A stretch of DNA of 64,000 nt from assembly GCF_000368065.1 (NCBI RefSeq), contig NZ_KB851200.1, forward strand, positions 325,827 through 389,826, read 5' to 3'. The first letter of the stretch is position 1. Each line of letters begins with the position of its first letter. The stretch is from Acinetobacter seifertii. GTDB taxonomy: Bacteria > Pseudomonadota > Gammaproteobacteria > Pseudomonadales > Moraxellaceae. Shown in pieces: positions 9,371-18,445 of this stretch. The notes beneath the pieces are model-generated. The model saw nothing but the letters and a program-made list of their open reading frames with translations. It did not search any database and was not told the DNA's origin. Both the position numbers and the translations under genes were made by a program.

Positions 9371-11989
9371 TTATTTTTGCTTGAGAGTCGCAACTTCTTC
9401 CTGAGTTTCCTGTGGAAGATCATTTGCTGTGAGCTCTTCGTGCTTCTTAATTTTTTTCTTATTTTTCTTTTTCTTCTTTGGCTCCTCTTCAATTTCTTCG
9501 CCATCTTCAATCGCTTGCCAATATTCAAGCTGTTCCATTACGGCAGCGTAAATTGAATGTTTGCTGTATCTACCTTTTTTATCCAATGTACCAACAGGGC
9601 GAGCCATTAAAATTTCAAGTGCTTGATCAATGGTATCAATCGCATGGATATGGAATTGACCACTTTGTACCGCATCAATTACATCTTGGCGTAGCATTAA
9701 ATGCTGCATGTTTTGACGTGGAATAATGACACCTTGTTTACCCGTTAAACCTTGTAATTTACAAGCATCATAGAAGCCTTCAATTTTTGCATTTACACCG
9801 CCAATGGGTTGAACCTGACCTAACTGGTTCATAGAACCTGTAATCGCCCATGATTGATCAATTGGAATTTGGCTAATTGCAGAAATTAACGCAGAAAGTT
9901 CGGCAACCGTGGCGCTATCTCCATCTACTTGGCCATAGCTTTGTTCAAATGCAAGCGCAGCAGAAAAATGTAAAATCTGTTCACGACCAAAGTGAGCTTT
10001 CAAAAAGCTCGACATAAGTAAGACGCCTTTAGCATGCAGTGAACCACCAAGCTCTACACTACGCTCAATATCAAGAATATCGCCGCCACCTTGATAGACT
10101 GATGCAGTCAACCGTGAAGGTAAACCGAACTCGACATCTGCATAGTGAATAACAGAGAGGGCATTAATTTGACCTAAACGATGACCAGAAGTCTCAATTA
10201 GCTGAGTTCCGCGTGATAAATCCTGCCAGTAAAGCTCTCTTAAATAGCCTAAGCGATACTGTCTATGTTGTAGCGCAAGGTTAATGTGCTGATCAGTTAC
10301 AAGCTTTTCATTGGCTTTAAACGCATGATGATGTGCTTCACGAATCAGGTCACCCAAAGTTGAAGCATGTAACGACAGTGAGCTTTGATCTTCTGCTTGA
10401 CGGCTTGAGTCGGTAAGTAAAGCAGCTAAAGCACTACGGTCAAATGGAAGTAGTTTGTCGGTTTGGACATAGTCAGCAATTAGCTGCATGTAAGCTTGTT
10501 CATTTTCGTCATTACGTTGTAATGTATCGGTAAAATCTGCGCGTATTTTAAATACGCTGCCAAGCTCTGGTTCTACTTCTAAAATTTCATAATAAATTTC
10601 AGGTTCTGCCATAAGTACCACTTTAATATCCAGTGGAACCGCAGCAGGCTCAATCGAGATAGAACCTGTTAACGTCAACATATGCTCAAGAGAAGAGAGC
10701 TTGAGTTGGCCTGATTTTAAGGCACGTTTTAAACCTTGCCATGCATAAGGTTGCTCAAGTAATTGCTCTGCCTCAAGCATTAGAAAACCACCATTCGCTT
10801 GATGAAGAGCACCAGGACGAATGAGAGTAAAATCTGTGGTAATTGTGCCGTTATGTGTAAGTTGCTCAACGTGACCAAGTAAGTTGTAGTGCGTTGGGAA
10901 ATCTTCAAAAATAACCGGAGCACCACTGTTTGGTTTATTTGAGACAATCACATTTGCTTGGTAACGTGCTGGTACGCGATTGAACATAGCAGGAGCAAAG
11001 TCGTCTTCTTCTTGCTCTAAAATGAGTTCAACATTCTCAATTATATCTTGAGCATATTGTTTTAAATAATCTTCAAGGCCTTTCACTTGGCTATATTTAT
11101 TTAAAATCAGATCTATTCGAGGCATAACCACTTGAGTCGCAATATCTCGATTTAATACAGAAACTTTGTCGCGTGCATCATCTTCTAAATCGCCTAAATG
11201 CAAACCAAGACGCTCAAGTTTTTTATCCATGTAGCGAACATTAGCCGCGATTTCAGCGCGTTGTTTCGTATTTAAAGCATCAATTTCTGTTTGAGTGAGC
11301 TCTTGCACCTGATCGTCTTTTACTTGTACAGGTACAAAACCATGTTTCTCATTTCGAGAAATCAATTTTAAGTCGAGCTCTTCGCCTTCTTTGGTTAACT
11401 CAACCAGCGCTTGTTGTTGTTCATCTCCGGTTTCCTCACGGATACGTTCAATACGGTTATGATAAGTTTCGGCACTAAAACGACGTTCAAGCTGTTTTAA
11501 AATAATTTGCCAAGCTTGATGAAGAGCTTGTTGGAACTTGGTGCCTTGACCAGCAGGGAAGCGTAAGGCAATTGGTTGACGCGCGTGTTTAAAATTATAG
11601 ACATATACCCAGTCGTCAGGGGTTGGCATTGTTTTGGCATGTTGCTGTAGTAAACGCTTAATCATGGTGCGTTTGCCTAAGCCTGCCGTTCCTACTGCAA
11701 AAATGTTATAACCTGAGTAGGGTAAAGAAATGCCCGCTTCTACCGATGCTTTAGCGCGGTCTTGACCTAAAAAATTATTGAGTGGTTTGATACGTTTTGT
11801 TGAAGCTGGAATATTTTCAAAATCTGGAATATGGGTAAGTTGTTCCGGTTTTAAGGCTGTTTTATCTAAAGTCATTTTTATATCAGGTTGCTCAAGAGCT
11901 GAAGGAAATGCATTTATTGTGACGTTTGTGGTGTTTGTTTTAGCGAGTGATAAAGTTGAAGTTGTCACTTGATCAAGTTTTTGTGTCAC
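9371..11989 (-). CDS. Lon-family ATP-dependent protease (YcbZ/LonB-like)
   Basis: An 872-aa AAA+ protease. A P-loop (VGTAGLGKRTMIKRLL) is near residues 100-115, an AAA-type lid is embedded with a coiled-coil insertion (about 180-330), and a C-terminal Lon protease domain spans about 600-800. The catalytic Ser-Lys dyad is visible as Ser in DGDSATVAEL and Lys in IGGVNAKIEGF. The architecture matches the AAA_32 plus Lon_C group (E. coli YcbZ), not canonical Lon, because the LAN N-domain is absent. It ends in a very Lys-rich tail (PKKKKKNKKKIKKHEEL). The start is GTG at 11989 with a GGA about 10 nt upstream; a later start cannot be excluded. Substrates are unknown. Confidence 0.85.
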   Translation of the reverse strand: MTQKLDQVTTSTLSLAKTNTTNVTINAFPSALEQPDIKMTLDKTALKPEQLTHIPDFENIPASTKRIKPLNNFLGQDRAKASVEAGISLPYSGYNIFAVGTAGLGKRTMIKRLLQQHAKTMPTPDDWVYVYNFKHARQPIALRFPAGQGTKFQQALHQAWQIILKQLERRFSAETYHNRIERIREETGDEQQQALVELTKEGEELDLKLISRNEKHGFVPVQVKDDQVQELTQTEIDALNTKQRAEIAANVRYMDKKLERLGLHLGDLEDDARDKVSVLNRDIATQVVMPRIDLILNKYSQVKGLEDYLKQYAQDIIENVELILEQEEDDFAPAMFNRVPARYQANVIVSNKPNSGAPVIFEDFPTHYNLLGHVEQLTHNGTITTDFTLIRPGALHQANGGFLMLEAEQLLEQPYAWQGLKRALKSGQLKLSSLEHMLTLTGSISIEPAAVPLDIKVVLMAEPEIYYEILEVEPELGSVFKIRADFTDTLQRNDENEQAYMQLIADYVQTDKLLPFDRSALAALLTDSSRQAEDQSSLSLHASTLGDLIREAHHHAFKANEKLVTDQHINLALQHRQYRLGYLRELYWQDLSRGTQLIETSGHRLGQINALSVIHYADVEFGLPSRLTASVYQGGGDILDIERSVELGGSLHAKGVLLMSSFLKAHFGREQILHFSAALAFEQSYGQVDGDSATVAELSALISAISQIPIDQSWAITGSMNQLGQVQPIGGVNAKIEGFYDACKLQGLTGKQGVIIPRQNMQHLMLRQDVIDAVQSGQFHIHAIDTIDQALEILMARPVGTLDKKGRYSKHSIYAAVMEQLEYWQAIEDGEEIEEEPKKKKKNKKKIKKHEELTANDLPQETQEEVATLKQK

Positions 11990-12155
11990 TGTTGGTATCC
12001 AGCAAAAGAAAACGAAGGTTGAGGGTTAAAGGTATACAGGTTTAGCATAAAATATCAAGCAAACTTGCCGTTTTTATCATCAAAACCAAACTTGATTGCA
12101 TAAAGAATCTTGAAAGGAATGGTAAGAAGCGATTGAATAGGCACATTTATAATTT

Positions 12156-14327
12156 ATGGAAAATAAAAAACGAATGATTTCTGAATCGAAAGGGTGGAAA
12201 AGTTCTTTTAAAGCTTTCTTGGATCGCCGTGCAATCATTATGTTGTTTTTGGGTTTTTCATCGGGAATTCCAATTTTTCTAATTTTTTCAACTCTATCAT
12301 TTTGGTTGACTGAGGCTGGAATTAACCGAAGTACTATTACAATGTTCTCTTGGGCAGCTTTGGCTTATTCATTTAAGTTTATTTGGGCGCCGCTAATAGA
12401 CAAGTTACCCTTGCCATATCTAACCAGAAGAATGGGCCTAAGACGTAGTTGGTTGTTGGTATCACAACTTTTGGTAATTTGTGCAATTTGTATGATGGCA
12501 TTTACAAATCCATTACCCAACACATCTGATTTCGGTTCATTGTCAAATTTAACGATTATGGCAGGGGCTGCTATTTTTCTTGGGTTCTCATCAGCAACAC
12601 AAGATATTATTGTGGATGCTTACCGTATCGAATTAACTGAAGACCCAAATATACAAACTGTTTTAGCTTCAACTTATAATGCAGGGTATCGCACTGCTAC
12701 AATTATTACTCAATTAGGTGCACTATTATTTGCTGCATCTTTGGGAACAGCAGTTGGTAATTATATTTATGAAGCATGGCGAACCACCTATTTATTAATG
12801 GCTGGTTTGATGATTGTAGGAATTATTACAACTTTACTCATCCATGAACCTGTAGTTAAGCGCCTACAACATCATTATCATGCAAAAGATTATGTCCAGT
12901 TATTTGCAGTTTTTGTTATTTCAACCATAGTTTTTGGAATTAGTTTTTATCAAATCGGTTTAATTTTTGATTCATTTTCTATCGAAGATGCTTTTTTAAA
13001 TTTTATACTTTTAGTTATTAAGTTTTTAATTAGTATATCAATTGCTGTTATTGTTATTCTGGGTTTAATTAAATTTGGTTTAATTAATAAAAAAATTGTT
13101 GTAGAAACATGGTTATCACCTTTACTAGACTTTTTTAAGCGATATGGATTAAAAGTAGCTTTAGCAATTTTATTATTAATAGGTTTCTATCGTATTTCAG
13201 ATGTCGTTGCTGGGGTAATGGCTAATCTGTTTTATTTAGATTTAAATTTTGATAAAGAAGAAATTGCTTGGTTTAATAAGTTTTTTGCGATTTTCTTTGT
13301 AATATTAGGTGGATTTCTCGGAGGGATGTTAGCTCAGCGTTATAACGTCATGAAAATGATGTTGTTAGGAGCAATTTTAGCTAGCACAACTAATTTAATT
13401 TTTGTTGGTTTAGTCAAATCTGGTGCTTCTATGCAAGAGGTCCGGGTTAATATTGGCGATCAAGTATATACCGCAAACCCTGATGAGGTAGGAAACTGGT
13501 CTTTAAAATTTCCAAGTAATACTTTAACAACCCAAGCAGAAGTTTCTATTGCCTCGCAACCTAAAGGGTATATTGAACCTTTAAAAATAACTATTCCACT
13601 AAAACTATACAAAAATGAGCCAAAACCGGAGATTTATATCCAAGCTATAGGGGGCGATAATCTTGTATATAAAGATGAGTTAGCAAAAGATATAATCCTT
13701 CATGGCACTTTGCTAAATTTGCCGAAAAATAGTCAAATAAAATCTGTAAATATTTTCTTAAATCCACAAGTTAAAGTAGATGGTAAAATTAAAAATAGTG
13801 ACTGGAATGCAGTTATTTCAGGGACAGAACTTGCTAAGCTTGATGCAATAAGAGTGCAGGCAAATTATGAGGTTAATGGGCAAACAAAGACTTTAGTTCA
13901 GATTCATACCTATCAAAAAAATTTATCAGAAAGCCAACCTAGATATCGTATGAGTTTATCCGATATCCCAGCGATTCCGATTGATAAAAATATTGATATC
14001 GAATTGAAAGGAAAAGTAGTTGTACCTTACAGTAAGACATGGCTTGTTATGGGAATCATATTTGATAATCTAGCTTCGGGTCTGGCAGGAGCGGTTTTTA
14101 TTGCATTTCTTTCAAGTCTAACAAGTGTATCTTTTACAGCTATGCAATACGCTATTTTTAGTTCATTAATGTTATTACTGCCTAAAACTATTGGCGGATA
14201 CTCAGGTACAATAGTAAATCATATAGGCTATTCTGGCTTTTTTACGGTTACGTTCTTGATGGGATTACCAATTTTACTACTTGTAATTTGGGTAAGTAAG
14301 TTATTGGCTAAACAAGCATCAGAATGA
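12156..14327 (+). CDS. ampG: AmpG-like MFS permease with a large soluble insertion
   Basis: AmpG imports GlcNAc-anhydroMurNAc muropeptides for peptidoglycan recycling, feeding AmpC-inducing signals in many bacteria. The N-terminal part matches the AmpG signature (FSSGIPIFLIFSTLSFWLTE, then YSFKFIWAPLIDKLPLP and an RRMGLRRSW loop) with many hydrophobic helices to about residue 425. Residues about 425-625 are unusual: a hydrophilic, beta-rich stretch (for example VNIGDQVYTANPDEVGNW) splits the transporter before the last helices (residues about 625-720). Total length is 723 aa against roughly 490-590 for well-known AmpG proteins. Base composition is very AT-rich. gloA follows after 21 nt. Confidence 0.75.
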   Translation: MENKKRMISESKGWKSSFKAFLDRRAIIMLFLGFSSGIPIFLIFSTLSFWLTEAGINRSTITMFSWAALAYSFKFIWAPLIDKLPLPYLTRRMGLRRSWLLVSQLLVICAICMMAFTNPLPNTSDFGSLSNLTIMAGAAIFLGFSSATQDIIVDAYRIELTEDPNIQTVLASTYNAGYRTATIITQLGALLFAASLGTAVGNYIYEAWRTTYLLMAGLMIVGIITTLLIHEPVVKRLQHHYHAKDYVQLFAVFVISTIVFGISFYQIGLIFDSFSIEDAFLNFILLVIKFLISISIAVIVILGLIKFGLINKKIVVETWLSPLLDFFKRYGLKVALAILLLIGFYRISDVVAGVMANLFYLDLNFDKEEIAWFNKFFAIFFVILGGFLGGMLAQRYNVMKMMLLGAILASTTNLIFVGLVKSGASMQEVRVNIGDQVYTANPDEVGNWSLKFPSNTLTTQAEVSIASQPKGYIEPLKITIPLKLYKNEPKPEIYIQAIGGDNLVYKDELAKDIILHGTLLNLPKNSQIKSVNIFLNPQVKVDGKIKNSDWNAVISGTELAKLDAIRVQANYEVNGQTKTLVQIHTYQKNLSESQPRYRMSLSDIPAIPIDKNIDIELKGKVVVPYSKTWLVMGIIFDNLASGLAGAVFIAFLSSLTSVSFTAMQYAIFSSLMLLLPKTIGGYSGTIVNHIGYSGFFTVTFLMGLPILLLVIWVSKLLAKQASE

Positions 14328-14348
14328 GGGTTTTCTGGAGATAAATAT

Positions 14349-14750
14349 ATGCGAATGCTTCATACAATGTTGCGAGTAGGCAATTTAGAACAATCTTTAA
14401 AGTTCTATACCGAAGTATTAGGGATGAAGTTACTTCGTAAGCGTGATTATGAAGAAGGTCGCTTTACACTGGCATTTGTTGGTTATGGCGATGAAGAAAA
14501 TAATACCGTGCTTGAACTTACTCATAACTGGGATACCTCAAGTTATGATTTAGGAAATGGCTATGGTCACATTGCGATTGGTGTCGAAGACGCTTACAAA
14601 GCATGTGAAGAAATTAAAGCACGTGGCGGTAAAGTTGTGCGTGAAGCTGGCCCAATGAAGGGTGGTGTTACGGTTATTGCCTTTGTTGAAGATCCAGATG
14701 GCTACAAAATCGAGCTCATTCAGCAAGATGCAGATGCCAGAAATAATTAA
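14349..14750 (+). CDS. gloA: Lactoylglutathione lyase (glyoxalase I)
   Basis: A 133-aa single-domain VOC enzyme that converts the methylglyoxal-glutathione hemithioacetal to S-lactoylglutathione. The four metal ligands expected of bacterial Ni-type GloA can be placed: His5 (MRMLHTML), Glu in VLELTHNW, His in GYGHIAIGV, and Glu in YKIELIQQ. The length equals E. coli-type GloA, without the eukaryotic insertions. A GGAG ribosome-binding site precedes the ATG, and the gene follows ampG closely, so co-transcription is possible. Confidence 0.95.
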   Translation: MRMLHTMLRVGNLEQSLKFYTEVLGMKLLRKRDYEEGRFTLAFVGYGDEENNTVLELTHNWDTSSYDLGNGYGHIAIGVEDAYKACEEIKARGGKVVREAGPMKGGVTVIAFVEDPDGYKIELIQQDADARNN

Positions 14751-14806
14751 GTAAATGACTTAAGTGCTTTAAGATTTAGCTCTTAAAAGTCTAGCTTTAT
14801 TTTTAT

Positions 14807-14862
14807 AGCCCAGTATGATGAAGACCTGACCAAATGGTCAATTTATCAACTGGGCTTTTATT
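14807..14862 (+). terminator. Terminator after gloA
   Basis: An outer 8-bp stem (14807-14814 with 14849-14856) encloses a smaller hairpin (tgacc/ggtca), and TTTTATTTG follows. It lies 57 nt past the gloA stop. Confidence 0.65.
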
Positions 14863-14889
14863 TGTCTAAAATAATCATAGGATGTGAAT

Positions 14890-15855
14890 ATGCTGAAGTT
14901 CTTGGCACTTGATCGATTTACAGTTTTGTTGGTTGGCATGGTACTACTAGCAACGTTTTTTCCAGTCAGTGGTCAAGCTGCGCAGTATTTCAATACATTA
15001 ACTACAGTCGCGATTGCAATTTTATTTTTTCTACACGGTGCTAAATTGTCTCGTGAGGCTGTAATTGAAGGTATTTTGCATTGGAAAATGCATTTACTTG
15101 TATTTGCAATTACGTTCTTTATTTTTCCTGCCTTGGGGTTATTGGCTAAACCTATTCTTTTACCCTTATTAGGACAGCAGCTCTATTGGGGCTTTCTATT
15201 TATGTGCTTCTTGCCATCTACTGTTCAGTCTTCTATTGCATTTACTTCAGTTGCAAAAGGAAATGTGGCAGGGGCGGTATGTAGTGCATCTTTCTCAAAC
15301 TTGGTGGGTATGTTTATCACGCCAGTTTTAGTCAGCTTTTTTATTTTAGGGCAAAGTCAGCACGGGTTTGATCCTACATCGTCTATTATTGAAATTACGC
15401 TGTTGCTATTAGTGCCATTTGTTTTAGGCCAATTGCTTCGTCCCTACGTTTTTCCATATATGGCAAAAGTACCAAGCATTGTAAAAGCATTCGATCAAGG
15501 TTCAATCTTGATGGTGGTTTACGGCGCTTTTAGCGGGGCAGTAGTTGCCGGACTTTGGCATCAGGTAAACTGGAAAACTTTACTGCTTTTGGCACTCGCT
15601 TGTTCTGTGTTACTCACCATTATTATGTTGCTTGCGCTGTATTTACCGCGTGCTTTTGGTTTTAGCCGTGCCGATCAGATTACTGTTTTCTTTTGTGGCT
15701 CAAAAAAGACCTTGGCAAGCGGTGTACCTATGGCACAAATCTTATTTATTGGTCAGCCGTTAGGAATGATTGTTTTGCCAATTATGATATTTCACCAAAT
15801 ACAGCTAATGGTGTGTGGAGTAATCGCAAATTACTGGGCTAAATCCCAAGATTAA
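14890..15855 (+). CDS. Bile acid:sodium symporter family protein (YfeH-like)
   Basis: A 321-aa integral membrane protein with about ten hydrophobic segments, of the SBF-like/YfeH group. The motif FLHGAKLSREA near the N-terminus and FFCGSKKTLASGVPMAQ near residue 270 are characteristic; the latter is the crossover-type region of the fold. Substrate is unknown. The ATG at 14890 is preferred because AGGA lies 7 nt upstream; a GTG at 14884 would overlap that site. It is a single gene between the gloA terminator and the rpmE promoter. Confidence 0.85.
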   Translation: MLKFLALDRFTVLLVGMVLLATFFPVSGQAAQYFNTLTTVAIAILFFLHGAKLSREAVIEGILHWKMHLLVFAITFFIFPALGLLAKPILLPLLGQQLYWGFLFMCFLPSTVQSSIAFTSVAKGNVAGAVCSASFSNLVGMFITPVLVSFFILGQSQHGFDPTSSIIEITLLLLVPFVLGQLLRPYVFPYMAKVPSIVKAFDQGSILMVVYGAFSGAVVAGLWHQVNWKTLLLLALACSVLLTIIMLLALYLPRAFGFSRADQITVFFCGSKKTLASGVPMAQILFIGQPLGMIVLPIMIFHQIQLMVCGVIANYWAKSQD

Positions 15856-15856
15856 T

Positions 15857-16048
15857 TCGCAAAAAAGATTTATATGGCGTATAATACTGTCCACTTGTTG
15901 TGCTTAGCTCTAACCCTAGAGGTTTCGGTGGGCCAAAAGAATGGTCTGTTGTGGTGTTGATCTGCTTGAAAAAGCTTTCCTCAATTTAATTGAGAGTGAT
16001 CAATTGCGATGACAGCTTAAGCCTTTCTTCAATTAGGAGTAATCGACG
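15857..16048 (+). promoter_or_regulatory. Promoter and long leader of rpmE
   Basis: A consensus -10 TATAAT is at 15880-15885, with only a weak -35 (tcgcaa, 17 bp upstream). The implied 5' leader is about 155 nt, long for a small ribosomal protein gene. It contains a short hairpin (ctcaat/attgag around 15983-15997) and an AGGAG site before the ATG. Autoregulatory leaders of L31 are known in gammaproteobacteria; whether this is one is inference. Confidence 0.5.
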
Positions 16049-16273
16049 ATGCGCGCCGATATTCACCCAAAATATGAAAAATTAGTTGCAACTTGCTCAT
16101 GCGGTAACGTAATCGAAACTCGTTCTGCTTTAGGTAAAGAAACTATTTACCTTGACGTATGTTCAGCTTGCCACCCATTCTACACTGGTAAACAAAAGAA
16201 TGTAGATACTGGTGGTCGTATCGACAAATTCAAACAACGTTTCTCTGGTATGTCTCGCTCTATCAAGCGTTAA
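16049..16273 (+). CDS. rpmE: 50S ribosomal protein L31, zinc-binding (C+) form
   Basis: A 74-aa ribosomal protein L31. The zinc-ribbon cysteines are present (Cys16 and Cys18 in ATCSCGN; Cys37 and Cys40 in [12 protein letters not shown]), so it is the zinc-containing C+ type that cells can swap for the C- paralogue under zinc starvation. The basic tail ([15 protein letters not shown]) is typical. Strong ribosome-binding site TAGGAG; followed directly by a terminator. Confidence 0.97.
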   Translation: MRADIHPKYEKLVATCSCGNVIETRSALGKETIYLDVCSACHPFYTGKQKNVDTGGRIDKFKQRFSGMSRSIKR

Positions 16274-16290
16274 TACTTCAGAACGAAATA

Positions 16291-16322
16291 AAAAACGGGC
16301 TTATGCCCGTTTTTTATTTTTT
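16291..16322. terminator. Bidirectional terminator between rpmE and the FimX-like gene
   Basis: A perfect 10-bp stem (16291-16300 with 16305-16314) with TTAT loop and T-run on the plus side and A-run giving T-run on the minus side. It serves both convergent genes. Confidence 0.9.
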
Positions 16323-16336
16323 AAATAACAAGACCA

Positions 16337-18445
16337 TTACTGGTCTTGTACATCAGTTAAGCGATCAAGTTTTTTCTGGAAATAATCACCTTGTAAGAAA
16401 CGTGCTTCCACATTCCATGCATTTGCAAATAGGTTCATATCATTTAAGTTAGCCAATAAAATTCCAATTGGTTTTACAGTCAGATAGTTCAATACCTTTT
16501 CTTGCAAGTTATTCAGACCCTGATCTGAACTTAACAAATCCGTTTTGCTAGACTGTAATTTTACAAGCTGAATATCAAGCTGCTGTAAAATTGAATCACT
16601 ATGCATAGAAGAAGCAAAATCTCGAATTGAAACTTCTGCACCGTGTTGACGTAAACGACCAATCAATGGCTGAACTGTTGGAAGGTAGTGCTGAAGTGCT
16701 TGTTCTGAAAATTGCAAAATCAATGGACTTTCAAGTTTGCTACCAATGATGGTAAGCAGCTTTGAAATTAGCTCTGGGAATGATTTATCTTTCAGCAAAA
16801 TATCAATATTCAGGTTAATAATGAGTCTTGCTTTAGGATACTGAGCAATAAAATTGTGAAGCTGTTTACATGCTTCAACTAATATCCAGCGATCTACTTG
16901 AATTGAAAGCTCAGCATCTTCTTTTAAGTCAGCTAAGTCATTTAAATCATGCCATTGTTCATCAGCAATAAAGCCACTCGTCACTTCATAGTTATGAGTT
17001 TCTTCATCATGTTTGTCATACACTTGCTGATACTTCAAATGTATCTCACCTTTAGCAAGTTTTTGTTTTAACTGCTGTAGCAAAGATGACTGAGAACTCA
17101 CCTCGAAATGTTCAATCGTTAAATCTAGAGGAACAGTTTCAACAGTCGTTGAAACGATTTTTTCTTCAATTGGTGCTATTTCAAGTTGAGGTGTAACTTG
17201 AGGTAGATTCTGCTTTTCAGCTTCATTGAGTAATGAGCTAAAAGAAATCTCAGTGAGTGGTTGGTTAAGCGGAGCATAGCCAAGCTTTAACTGTACCGAG
17301 AAGTTTTGTTCATTCACTTTTAACAAGTGTTCTTTTTGCAAAGTTTGTAGACTTGTTAACTGCGAATTTAAAACTGAACTATTTTCAGCTTGTAAAATCC
17401 CAGCATAAGTTCCCAAATCGACTTGGAAAATTGGCATTTGCGCATGGTCTTTTAAAAAACCATGAAGCTGATTGAAATATAGTCCTAACGTCTGCCAACC
17501 TTGTTGAAAGAGGCGTTCTGGGCATTGCGCGAGCTTAAATAACACTACAGCATTGGCTTGCGCAGGATGGGTTGATAAATGTCGATTGATTTGTTGCCAA
17601 GCCGTACTTAATCCGACACTTTTTTCGGATGGAGACGTGTTTGCTGGAATGCTTAAATCAACTTGATAATCGATGGTCAGTTGTACAGCATCTTCTTCTT
17701 GGCTTGGAATAAATTCCAATTTCAAAGCATTATTACCAGAAATAGCCTGATGCTGACTTTGAATTTCAAAACGAGCTTGATCAAACTGACCTAAAGAAAT
17801 TTTCTTAAATCGTTGTTTGAAAATATTTAAATCGTTCGGCTGTAAGACATCCAAAATTGGCAAACCAATAATATCTTCTTCTTGCTTAAAGCCAAAAAGA
17901 TTAAGGTATTCAGGATTTGCCTTAATATGTATGCCTTCTTGAAAAATAGCGACTGCTTTATGGCTGTTGTCGACTAGAGTTTGCGTATGACTATGAATGG
18001 TATCAAGCTCTGCTAACAAACGTTGTTCCGTTTGTAAAAGGCGGCTATACGATAAGGTTCGAACAAGGGTGATGTAGAAATAATCCAATGGTTCTAATGG
18101 GACTACATCGTAAATACCTTTTTGAACATAGCTTTGGTATTGCTGTGTTTGATAATCATCTGGTTGTAAAAGTAAAATTGGAAGCTGCGGCTGTTCTGAC
18201 GCTTGAACGAGGGAGAGAGTTTGTTCAATTTTCAAATCGTACGCGCGGCCAAAAATAATCACATCCCATGATGTATTGAGCTGCTTTTCAAAACTTTTTA
18301 AATCATCAAGTAATAAAGCATTAACTTGATATTGATTCCCCGATAAAAGATTTAAAATTTGGTTATAACGTAACTGGTTATCATCAATAATGAGTAAACG
18401 TATTTCAGTACGTCTTAACTTTTTAGATAGTAAAGAGTTTCTCAC
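16337..18445 (-). CDS. FimX-like c-di-GMP effector: REC-PAS-GGDEF-EAL, degenerate
   Basis: A 702-aa multidomain signalling protein. Order: a receiver-like domain (about residues 10-135, starting LLIIDDNQLRYNQIL), a PAS domain (about 150-215), a GGDEF-like domain without a recognisable GGDEF motif (about 275-400), and a C-terminal EAL-like domain (about 455-695). The EAL motif itself reads EVT and the later metal-binding acids are largely absent, so c-di-GMP hydrolysis is unlikely. The ending FLQGDYFQKKLDRL matches FimX-type domains that bind c-di-GMP and control type IV pili. I chose GTG at 18445: it overlaps the upstream stop as GTGA and has GGGAAG 7 nt upstream. An ATG at 18460 is the alternative. 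Confidence 0.72.
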   Translation of the reverse strand: MRNSLLSKKLRRTEIRLLIIDDNQLRYNQILNLLSGNQYQVNALLLDDLKSFEKQLNTSWDVIIFGRAYDLKIEQTLSLVQASEQPQLPILLLQPDDYQTQQYQSYVQKGIYDVVPLEPLDYFYITLVRTLSYSRLLQTEQRLLAELDTIHSHTQTLVDNSHKAVAIFQEGIHIKANPEYLNLFGFKQEEDIIGLPILDVLQPNDLNIFKQRFKKISLGQFDQARFEIQSQHQAISGNNALKLEFIPSQEEDAVQLTIDYQVDLSIPANTSPSEKSVGLSTAWQQINRHLSTHPAQANAVVLFKLAQCPERLFQQGWQTLGLYFNQLHGFLKDHAQMPIFQVDLGTYAGILQAENSSVLNSQLTSLQTLQKEHLLKVNEQNFSVQLKLGYAPLNQPLTEISFSSLLNEAEKQNLPQVTPQLEIAPIEEKIVSTTVETVPLDLTIEHFEVSSQSSLLQQLKQKLAKGEIHLKYQQVYDKHDEETHNYEVTSGFIADEQWHDLNDLADLKEDAELSIQVDRWILVEACKQLHNFIAQYPKARLIINLNIDILLKDKSFPELISKLLTIIGSKLESPLILQFSEQALQHYLPTVQPLIGRLRQHGAEVSIRDFASSMHSDSILQQLDIQLVKLQSSKTDLLSSDQGLNNLQEKVLNYLTVKPIGILLANLNDMNLFANAWNVEARFLQGDYFQKKLDRLTDVQDQ

